This document shows positions 33,704 to 43,073 of a stretch of 64,000 nt of DNA, piece after piece. The DNA lies in NCBI RefSeq assembly GCF_019649055.1, contig NW_026570353.1, positions 186,001 to 250,000 of the forward strand, written 5' to 3'. Under the pieces are notes generated by a model that made no database searches, was not told the origin of the DNA, and was given only the letters and a program-made list of their open reading frames with translations. This DNA is from Paramacrobiotus metropolitanus (taxonomy: Eukaryota > Tardigrada > Eutardigrada > Parachela > Macrobiotidae). Position 1 is the first letter of the stretch. The number at the start of each line of letters is the position of its first letter. The translations under genes were made by a program, and so were the position numbers.

Positions 33704-36109
33704 TTAATAACACTCGCTACGACAGACGGAACCCGTAGCCCGAAACTTTCTAACAATATAATCCGCCACCGCTAGATTGTGAAAATGGAAGGACCACAAG
33801 CTGCCCCGGTAGCGGACAACGTGATAATCCGCTTGCGCCGCCGGCCGCGAGTAAAACACAGGCGTATATTTACACTTTTCGTGGGCATACATCTCCTGAC
33901 CGCGCTGCATGAATTCGGCAGCACGCAGGATCTTGTCGCTGGCAACACTCTCTTCCCCGGATACTACGCCGTGGACGCCATCCTCATACCACTTGCAGCG
34001 AAACGCCCTCCATGTGACACCCACAATTTCCCCAGCACACCAGATGTCGGGGTATTCGCTACGTTGCACAAAGACCTTTTCTTTATACTGCAGCACGGTG
34101 TGGCCGATGCGGAAGGAGGGCGCGCGGCGCGGCTCCGTGGAGAAGGGCAGCGACGGCAATTTCTCCATGGTGGACTGGTACTGGTATAGGTCGTGTAGTT
34201 CGGATGGTAGTAACAAACCGCTCTACAAAGAATTATGTACGAGTATAAACTCCAAGCTACTTATTGTTCCACGAGTCAATATTCCTTGGGTTTTTGTAGG
34301 CTTTATCCGGTTACGAATCAGCGACATACAATAAATCTGGATGAAAGCTATGATTCAGACAGATATATAGGTGTACATGTATCACTGATTTTAACGGAAA
34401 TGGCCCGGTAAATGGTGTCAGAAATGGGATACATACTCTAAAACTTTCGCTTTTGCGCACTCCGATCACTTTTTGTAATACTTTGTGTCATTCTAAAGTT
34501 AAACGATTTGTACATATTGTTCTGAAAACCGTTTGCGCGCGCAACGTCCGATTGCCGAGATATGGCGAACTAAAATGGGCGAAAAGTTTAAATGCATTGC
34601 TCTGTACCAAAAGCCTGGTTATTACCCGATCTTCTTGAAACTTTGCTGTAAAAGACACATGGGCATAAAGTCGAAAGTGAAGCAATATCAGATTCATAGC
34701 GCTTCTTTCCGATTTTAAGAATGAGGAGTGCTGGCAAAAGAAGATTCGGGGCTTGCTCAAATCATAGGGTAACCTTAGGCATCACGAAAAGAAATGCTGC
34801 AGCTGTGTGGACACTTTGAAAAAACAGCAATTTTAACAGCTAGCATTTTAGTTGCTGTTAAAATTTAATCCTAAACCGCGAGTTTCGCAGGACGTAGAGA
34901 GGTGCATGATAATTGATAAATATAGCAGTCAATAAGCCAGAAAGAACATACTTCCGGGTGGCATAACTTACTTTGGCCGGTCCATCCGCCAGTTGTGCGT
35001 TACTGAGAAGAGGAAACCGTACGAGAAACAGTGCTTCACCCAGCATCTGCCGCCGACTGCCGCCAGATGGATCCATGTCGTTAGCCTTGCAGGCCGCTTG
35101 CGCCCACCTGGGAAATATTCAACTATGCGTTGGAATGCAGCAACCGTTGTTAATTTATTTACTGCGCAGGCAAGGTGGCGGGAACAATCTTCATCTAAGC
35201 GTCACGAATTTTTGCGGATCCATCATATAAGGCACATAAGGATGCACACAAGCTGACTTCCGAAGCATGTGTGTAAGCTCCAAATTTTACCTTTCGACAG
35301 CGAAGTAGATGTTATTCTCGGCGGCAAACAATGTCTCGCTGCCCAGAATCATCACCAGCGCCTGATGGCCAATGGCCAGGAAAGGATCATAGCGCATGAT
35401 GCGATCCGCGAATCCGTCAATAAAGTTAAGGCAACGCTGGACGATCTCCTCAGCATGCCGCTGAATTCCCTGCAAAACCAGCCAAAATTATCGGTCAGCC
35501 TCTCGCTAATTATTAACAAGCTGCGTTGACGAACATTCTCCAAAATTGTGAGGCAATTATCGACGCTGAGCTGGTCCGTGACGTAGTCGCAACAGATGTC
35601 CACCAAGAGCGGTATATCGTATTTATCCGCGCACATCCACGTCGCACAGACGTTGTCCACAGTCAAATCCGCTACCGAGTCCGTATATAAGTAACTATAA
35701 TGGACAATATATAATACACAGCGGCGCCCGGTGGGCGGTTGCCATAGAAACAAACGCCTGACTTGAGCATATTGGAGAAGACATCGGGCACATCATCGGG
35801 AATATCAACAATCTTTACTGCGCTCTCCGGCAAACTCCCATAGAACATGGCACGAAACACGGGACTACGCAAAGACAGAACATATCTGCAAGACCAAACG
35901 CATGCTGTTCATCTGCGCCATTTAATTGTTCTTCAGGGCTGGAGTTACTTGTGTGCTGAGAAGAGCTTCGCTTCTCCAAACTGCCGTCCGACCATTAACT
36001 GCACGTCACTCAGCTCTCCGCTGAGCAGCGAATGCTTCAGACTGCTTATGACCGCCAGTTCGGGATCTGCCCGTTTAGGAATCCTAGACGATTTCGGATT
36101 ATGAAACAT
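33704..36109 (-). CDS. BTB-BACK protein, second C-terminal subclade, array copy 8
   Basis: Exons 5' to 3': 36109-35949, 35885-35763, 35694-35535, 35469-35291, 35107-34972, 34222-33704. The sum is 1278 nt, 425 residues. An alternative start at 36118 adds MSA. Nearest relative is copy 6: shared SLKHSL-x-SGELSDVQ, TVDNVCATWMCADKYD, GIQRHAE and the C-terminal ADYHVV-x-Y-x-GSLWSFHFH and ATGSVCRSECY. Compared with copy 6 the inter-barrel loop is shorter (EDGVHGVVSGEE). Copy 8 keeps the ancestral N-terminus (MFHNPKSS) lost in copy 6, which shows that the copy 6 start is derived. Confidence 0.86.
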
Positions 36110-36629
36110 GGCTGACATTCTATGGAAATTTGCAGCTGGGCAGTGCTTCTTCCAGAAGGCTAAATCGCTGCTGTTCCGCGGTGGATTTGGTCGACGCAAA
36201 GGATTTTCTGCATCAGTCAAAATTTACAGTGCTGCACTGATATTACGAAAAGTATGTGAAGATAAGAAACCAAGTGAAACTCAGTGACAAGAAAAAACAA
36301 AAAAAAGAAAAACATAAATAAGGAGCGAAATAAGACACTAAGTGACAAGAAGAAAATAACTACAGCATAACTGCATAAGCATCTGTATTATGCAGCACTG
36401 GCTACACTGGTTCCATAACCATTGACTTGTTTTGGTACTTGGTAATGACATTTCCAGTGTGGCAATGGAACTCGATTCACAATAGCCATTGGTCAGACAT
36501 TCTCGTTTTTACGATAGCTATTGGCCAGGCAGAGACGAATATGAATTGCATATTTCACCGGATCCGGTAAACCCGAAGGTTTATCCATTTAGCTACACTG
36601 AGTTACATTTAGCTACTGAGTGTGGCTAA
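36110..36629. other. Gap upstream of copy 8
   Basis: No coding sequence recognised. A clear version of the CCGGAAG block was not found here. Confidence 0.4.
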
Positions 36630-36800
36630 ATCGATCGCACTCAACAACGTGCTGACCACCCTGTGCGCGACAGTACAGAGAAGTGCTGTAGGCGTAGTTT
36701 ATTATGGCCGTTTGGCTACGATCGGCTGGCCGGGCAGCAGGAATTCGACGGCACGCAGACTCCGTTCACAAACCGCTTAAGCATTCGCCGACGCGATGAC
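36630..36800 (-). pseudogene. Weak exon 6 relic of the BTB-BACK-Tudor-like family
   Basis: Short matches to the 3' exon in the expected order: caacaacgtgctgaccaccc, gcgacagtacag, ggccgggcagcaggaattcg and cggcacgcag. No open frame remains. The call depends on nucleotide similarity by eye. Confidence 0.4.
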
Positions 36801-36833
36801 TGTGTCTTCGGGACCCGACGGCCATAAATTTGA

Positions 36834-37103
36834 AAGATAGCCTACATCGAGCGCGGTTTGGACTTGGATGGGTGACCACTCTGAATTCAGGCTGCGAGTG
36901 CATGGCCCACAAGGCTGTGTGCGAAGTGGTTAGTCGGCATCAGCGCTGACCGTACGGAGTGGCGTGTACGGTTCTCGATGCCTGGGCCCTGTGGTCAATA
37001 CGGATTCTACATGCATCAGTTCACCACTTCGAAGCCGTACGTGGACGCACGAAGGGGCTTCAACTTCGACTAAAATTAGATACCGATGCGACATAAAAAA
37101 AAA
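36834..37103 (+). mobile_element. Candidate 5S rRNA-derived SINE with LINE-like tail
   Basis: 36845-36879 closely matches the internal promoter region of 5S rRNA: gcgcggtttggacttgg followed by atgggtgacc, two differences from the common eukaryotic box C. The preceding agatagcctacatcga resembles the box A part. The tail 37021-37097 is about 97% identical by eye to 40709-40786, which lies at the 3' side of a LINE, and ends in an A-run (37094-37103). That combination is the structure of SINE3-type elements. Confidence 0.6.
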
Positions 37104-37668
37104 CACAGCCTTTATTGCGACTTCCTTTCCCTATTACATAATTATAAAGTTAACAGTAAGGTTCGCAGGCACGCAGGCCCGTGGCGCTACTTAAATCATT
37201 TAAGTCATTTACGGTTGCGAAGATGTAACAAAATAAGTGTGTCAGGTAGACGATCGCGCTGGGGTCTATGCATAAAACCCAAAACCCACGTAAAAATAAC
37301 TAATTCTTGAAAACTTTATTACTAAAGTTAATATTAAGGAAAGAAAAAATTTATTAAGTAATTGAAAAGTTTTTCTGTGGGAAAAAGGGAAAGCATAGAC
37401 ACTTACGCACGTAATCGCCTGTCATTGTACTCCTATAATTCGCAACCGTAATTCTATATTAATGCTATTATAGTTATATAATTAAAACAGTGCGCAATAA
37501 AGGTAAGGTGGGAGAACATCGCACCAGCCAATTATCGACATCAGAAGTGCAGTGGTACAATGTGAACAGGACAGCATCGTTTTCGACCGTGCTGAGGTCG
37601 ACTGGACATGAAGGAAAGCATATCAATACGTAAACAGTTCGCTTGGGCCCGGTACTGCCCAGTTAACA

Positions 37669-38028
37669 TTATTTTGATTTATTCAGGAAAATTACGTAAC
37701 TACAGCTAAGGGCGATAGAGGCAAGCGATTCTGGCAACTGTTTGGCTTTCACGTATTTTCCTCCAACGGCTACCGTGTTGGCGATGCGGTGCATGGCATT
37801 CACGGCTTTAGAGGGAATCATCCTTCTACTTCCGATGGCGAGGTGATGGTATTCAACTGTCCACCCTGCTACGTCCAGGTCTCTGCACAGGCGGGAGTAG
37901 CGCTCCTTCTTTCGCTTGTCGGCGTTGCTGAATCCCTGTTCAGACTCGAAGGGGACCGTAACCTCTGCTAAAATGATACGCTTCTCGGTACGGTTAATAC
38001 ATGTTAAATCAGGGTAAAGGGTGGTCAC
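37669..38028 (-). pseudogene. C-terminal restriction-like nuclease of an R2/NeSL-type LINE, fragment
   Basis: 119 codons read YPDLTCINRTEKRIILAEV, then TVPFE and a Lys-rich helix (ADKRKKERYSRL), then DLDVAGW. This P-D...E-V-TVPF spacing is the PD-(D/E)XK nuclease found after the reverse transcriptase in R2, NeSL and related elements. No reverse transcriptase or zinc knuckle precedes it, so it is a 5'-truncated insertion. Confidence 0.7.
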
Positions 38029-38202
38029 TTCTCGATCGCTGCTTGAGCTGGCCGGTCGAGACTTTTGCTATGCATGTTGCCCCCTGGTAATAGCATAGCG
38101 GTTCTCGAATTTAACTGGCGTTTTTAATTAAGAAAACTGCCGTATTCCATCTTTAAATTTGAACACCCTTGGTAATTATCGACATCAGTCCTCCCAGTCA
38201 CC

Positions 38203-40995
38203 ATGGACGTTCAGAACTGGTACCGATTCACACGCTGCCAATCTGGACATGAAGAAGCATACATAGCCCGGCTTTTATATGACATTGTTTACCGTAAACT
38301 ATCAATTAATTTTTCCACTGTCATCCTCGCTAACTCCTCCCGTCAGAAAATTCTTCCTCCCGCGTGGGATAATCTCCCCCATTCCGCACTGGTAAGATAT
38401 CAGTCGTTTCTTGGTGACTTCACTAATCAGTTATCCTACGCATGCAAGTATGACCTTTGGGCTGCGCATGATATTGCAGAATTATTTACTTGGGGGTTAG
38501 CCGAATATACTTTAAGTGTTCTACGCTGTACGTCTTCTAAGCAGAAATTTTTTAACAAAAAGCGAAGCAATGCTGTTCCTTCCGAACTCCTGTCTCACCT
38601 ATCTTCTGTCACTCGCGAAATTAATAAACTCAAGCGGAAGAAGCGCCGCCTTAGGGCCAATAACCGTGAGTTGTCTTTCGATTATGCCAATAACCTAAGT
38701 CAAATAAAAGTAATTAAAAAATCTCTGTCTGAAAAAGTTTTGCAGTTCCGATCATCAGCCGAGAGGAAAGAAAATGACAGCTGGTTTCGCCGTAATATGT
38801 TCAGTTTTATTAACAGTAAGCTTAAGCACGGTAACAACACCTCGAAAAGGGGTGTTTCTAAAAGGTGGTGACCACGGTTGTGGCGTGGTCGCTGTGGGCG
38901 TGGTCGTGGTCGGTTGTGGGCGTGGTCGTCGGTTGTTGAGAGTGGTCTACAGTGGTCAAATGTGGTTGTGGTCAGTGGTGGTCAAAAACTTCCGATTCAA
39001 TGTTCACTATTTAATTCCCGCAGAGTTTTATGTGACCTTTGTACGGCTAAATAGGTGAATATATATTAATAATTATGCTAACAAAATGTATTTAATGTAA
39101 TTAGTTGTGGAGCCATGGCACCGCGATATTCTGCGGCCTTTTTTTGTACTTTACAAAAATTGTACTTCAGTACTCGTTTCTTTGGTACTCATCTGTATGT
39201 ATACGCGCATTGTTCAAATTTTTACCCGTCTTCGCTTTAGTTGACCATTAAATGAAAAGCAGGTGCATATTTCATACGCTAGCTCCGATGTTACTTGGGA
39301 TTAAAAAAATGCTTACTTATTTAGCACTTTTATTGACAAAAAACAGTATGACATGACATCCTTGACAACGAAAACCGAATCCCGTATGATGCAAAATGCC
39401 ACCAAACAACGATTGCCTAAAGAAAACAAAGCCATGAAGCCGCACTTTTAACTAAACATTCATGCAGATAAGTTGCATTACCAATACTAAAATATGCAAT
39501 CGCGCGATCAAAACCACAAGAGGATGTTATGAAAAAATTTGCTGGTTATGATTTCAGTTTATGGAAGCTTCCCCACAACCAAAACATTTGTTGCACCAAC
39601 TAGCAAAAGTACTTCAAGTCTCGAACAATACCGGCAGCAACACCTTCTGCGGCTTTTATAAAAAATGTTATTCGACTTGCATTCCCCCACACAAAGAGCA
39701 GCTGAGCGTTCTCTCGAAAGTGTAAGTTCTCTTTCTAAAGCCCTGCTCTTCTCTTAAGTTTCTTTGTAGCCGCCGTTCTCACATCGGTTCCAAAAGAACG
39801 GCTCCTTGACAAGATAGGAAAGTGCGGCATACGACTCAAAGTTGCGTGATCAATTAGTACGTCGACAAAACAGGCAGTTTCCTCATTACTTGTCCGAGGG
39901 AGAGACAGGTAGTTTAATGTTGTCTACGATCTCTGAGTCTGCAGTCTCTGCACGAAGCTTTCCAAACGAATGGGTGGAACGGGGAGCTGGCAGTATAATA
40001 CTCTGCTTTAATTAAAATTAGTCTTCCAGTGTACCTGTACTTTATTTAGTTTGCCCCTTTGGTTTTATGTTTACTGCAGTACGTGTCGCTGGGCAGCAAC
40101 AGTGTACATGGTGTGTAACGTGTTTTCTGAATTTCCTAAACTTTCGCATATTGGCATCCTAGACGGGCAATAATCTGTTACAAGTTAAAACTGCAAGACA
40201 GCAACGCTTGCTGGCGGAAATATTGTGAGTTCAGGTGTCAGTACAGAACAAATGGATATGTACAGTATATAGACTGCATCTGCACGAATGCAGTACTGAT
40301 ACAACGTTTTTTAAATTATTCATTATGATGTGCACTGTCATCATCGGAAAAAACAGAATCCAATGAAAAGAGATCATAATTTCGCAAGTATCTTTACCAA
40401 AAAGAGCTAAGCATCAGTCAGTTTAAAACGCTAAAGAAAAAAAAACGATCGCAATTCTCCGGTATGAATAAACGGTCATTTTATTGCGCCAGTGCAGCAT
40501 GTTAAAAGAAAACTGAACGTTGAACCGGAAGTTTTTGACCACCACTGACCACAACCACATTTGACCACTGTAGACCACTCTCAACAACCGACGACCACGC
40601 CCACAACCGACCACGACCACGCCCACAGCGACCACGCCCACAACCGTGGTCACCACCTTTTAGAAACACCCCTCGAAAAGCGCACTTAAAACCAGTGATA
40701 TCGAAGACTTCACCACTTCGAAACCGTACGTGGACGTACGAAGGGGCTTCAACTTCGACTAAAATTAGATACCGATGCGACATAAAGTGATACTGATCTT
40801 GTTGTTCTGTGGCTTTGTGTCTTGTGCATGACGTAGTTTTGTGCTCGTATCAGCCTACAGCAATTCTGTGACGTGTTGCTTCTCTAGCGTACGTATTACT
40901 GGTGTGTTCTTCAACGGATAAGGATATAATATTATTGTGAGAGTGCCCGTTTACGAGCTTGGCTACTCAACAATAAATCACTCAATCAATCAGCG
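38203..40995 (+). mobile_element. LINE fragment interrupted by a TIR transposon
   Basis: Coding runs from 38203 to 38848, is interrupted by the element at 38849-40672, and resumes in frame after the 7-bp duplication to a TAA at 40760. The product (about 240 residues) has a basic helix (INKLKRKKRRLRANN) and NDSWFRRNMFSFINSKLK, which resembles the linker between endonuclease and reverse transcriptase in LINE ORF2 proteins; no catalytic domain remains. The 3' end after the stop finishes in caataaatcactcaatcaat, a LINE-like simple tail. Confidence 0.55.
38849..40672. mobile_element. 1.8-kb non-autonomous TIR transposon with GTGGTC-rich ends
   Basis: The ends 38849-39007 and 40514-40672 are inverted repeats of about 159 bp, nearly identical, starting ggggtgtttctaaaaggtgg. 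Each arm contains a cluster of gtggtc/gggcgtggtc units. The direct repeat tcgaaaa flanks the element (38842-38848 and 40673-40679). The interior has no supported coding region. The superfamily is uncertain: a 7-bp duplication, or 5 bp if the terminal A belongs to the element. Confidence 0.85.
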
Positions 40996-41255
40996 CGAAT
41001 ACACCTTTCCCTTCATCAAGTTGGCGGCTACATATGTTCGGATCAAAACCTTTAGAGCAACCACCTTCTCTGAAATTTCGTGACCGAACGCGCGATACCA
41101 AATTTGTCTTGCTTCGGCCTTCTGCTTGAATATTCAGTGTTCTGACCGTTTACGTCTTTCTGATTTTGTTTTCTCTTGCCGTACTAATTGCCGTTCCTCG
41201 TGTTCCGTTTCTCGGTGAACTGTTTCAAAGTTATTATACAAATACAAAATATACA

Positions 41256-41560
41256 AGTTATTATATATACTTCGCCTTGCCCATTATTAATCAGTACCGC
41301 TTTAGGGATCAATATATTAATCACTTTACCGAATTGAGAGCCTTTGTGGCGGGCGGCTACATGAACAACCACGGCTGACTGAAAGGCAGTCTATGCATTA
41401 CCATTCAGTCTATGCAGCCTACGCAGCTTATCAGTGTGCAATCTATGCAGTAAGACCAGCACTGCATCTATGCAGTAAAAGTGATTTATATATTGATCCC
41501 TAAAGCGGTACTGATTAAAATAATGGGCAAAGCGAAGTATGCAAGTTATTACCAGTTACA
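41256..41560. repeat. Imperfect inverted repeat (foldback) around a CTATGCAG-repeat core
   Basis: Left arm about 41262-41335 and right arm about 41482-41556 pair through ttaatcagtaccgctttagg and gccttgcccattatt. The spacer (41380-41480) has several (t)ctatgcag units. Confidence 0.75.
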
Positions 41561-41589
41561 ATATACAAGTTATTATACAAAATTGTTAT

Positions 41590-42407
41590 GGTCGATGCTG
41601 CGTGCACGGGTAAACACGGGTGTTGGCTGCGTGCACGGAGTTCGGACACGGGTGCATGTTGGCTGTGTGCATGGAGTTTGGGGACGGGTGCTGGCTGCGT
41701 GCACGGGGTGACCTTTTCGGGTCCGCACGGGTGTCGGCTGCGGGCACGAAATTTTAAATTTGAACTTTTTTACGCTTACGTATTGACTGCGACTAATTTG
41801 TATTACGTTTTCCGAATGCTTATTTATTTAAGCACAATTGGTTTTTCTGCCGCTTTTCTGACATATTTTTTCTGGTGCCATAATCTAGGAACAATAACGG
41901 TTAGTTTGGTTTTACGGCTCATGCATGCAGTGTTCTTTCGATGCGGCTTGTAGCAGGTGGAAACGGTGTGAGTTGCATGGTTTCATACGCGGCTGCCAAG
42001 TGCGTTCGCATCAGATCCGGGTCAAAAGTGGCCGTCCCAGGATCCATCCCGAAAACGAACGCGGTAGCCATGGCTATCGCGTGAGGCCCGCATTCCACTC
42101 CCCGCTGCTTTTGGCATCTCTCTCTTACCACTTCGATTCTCTCTTACCACTCTTATACGTAAAGGTGGTTGCATAAATATACAGCGAAGTCTGTATTTTG
42201 TTGAACTGTTTACTGTATTTTGCTGAACAACCATGGTTCGAGTCAAGTTTCCATAGTAATTTTGTAAAAATAAGTAAACTGCAAATAAACAAAATTAAAA
42301 CAAAATAAAGTACCCGTGCACGCAGCCGACGCCCGTGCAGGAGACCCGTGCCCGCAGCCGACACCCGTGCGGACCCGAAAAGGTCACCCGTGCACGCAGC
42401 CATAATG
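41590..42407. mobile_element. Mutator-like TIR element with 9-bp target duplication
   Basis: The 9-bp string aattgttat flanks both ends (41581-41589 and 42408-42416). The left end has tandem ggctgcgtgcacggg-type units and the right end has the same in inverse orientation, plus a shared block gtgaccttttcgggtccgca. A 9-bp duplication is characteristic of Mutator-like elements. Its only coding trace is the protease fragment at 41919-42131. Confidence 0.7.
41919..42131 (-). pseudogene. Ulp1/C48-type cysteine protease C-terminal fragment
   Basis: 70 codons with QKQRGVECGPHAIAMATAF followed by GMDP and DPDLMRTHL. The Q-x4-(D/E)CG block around the catalytic Cys and the downstream G-x-DP...MR-x-HL pattern are hallmarks of Ulp1-like proteases, which in transposons often occur as captured domains. 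The catalytic His and Asp regions are absent, so it is a fragment. It lies wholly inside the 9-bp-flanked TIR element. Confidence 0.65.
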
Positions 42408-42416
42408 AATTGTTAT

Positions 42417-43073
42417 AGACTCGATTTCATATTACACATTGTTGTACTGTATAACAAAAACGTGCTCCTTAAACGGCTGAAACTCAAAGCGTTGGCGCTG
42501 ACAAACTACCGCACCGATGTCTCGCTAATCCGAGAAATCGTGGTCACTTTTCAGATTGTCTCCCGTAGAACAGCATAATAAACACCACAACGTTACCATT
42601 TATGATTTACCATTCAAGCGCAGCCGATTGAGCTTGCCGCTCGGCCGGGAACCTGTAGCGAGAAATTTGTCTTGTAAGGTATAACCTCGATGTTCAAGTC
42701 CGGTCCTTGAAAGCCATTGTGATCGAGGCACTGACAAGTGGCCCTGTAACAGCGTGTGGTGGTGACTGGTGAGCCGCCACTGGCTGCACGCACGAGCGGC
42801 AGGCTCATCCTCCGGAACAATTCTTCGCACGGGACAAAATATTTCAGAGGGATGCCGATTGTCGCATGATTAAATGGCGGAAATTGGGGCTTTTCTAACT
42901 ACTGTATAAATACCAAATTCGGTTTTTTATTACTGCTTCAGTGTGCTAAATGGAACAAATCATGTTGGCAACATAAAAAAGGACATTAGAGATTCCAACG
43001 TCGAGAGTTCGTCCGGAAGAAGCGAAAGCCAAGTCAACCGTGATGACATTTACCATTCAGTAGGCACTGGGCA
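42417..43073. other. Gap between transposon and F-box gene
   Basis: Two overlapping minus-strand ORFs near 42600-42830 have plausible composition but no domain and no splice partners; I make no gene call. Confidence 0.35.

Noticed and set aside
38774-39058. Plus-strand ORF rich in Val/Gly
   Set aside because: It is translation of the GTGGTC-rich transposon arm; the mirror ORF at 40423-40783 has the same origin.
42600-42830. Two overlapping minus-strand ORFs considered as an exon of the F-box gene
   Set aside because: Both frames look equally plausible, neither has F-box-family similarity, and the F-box gene already ends at a stop at 43074.
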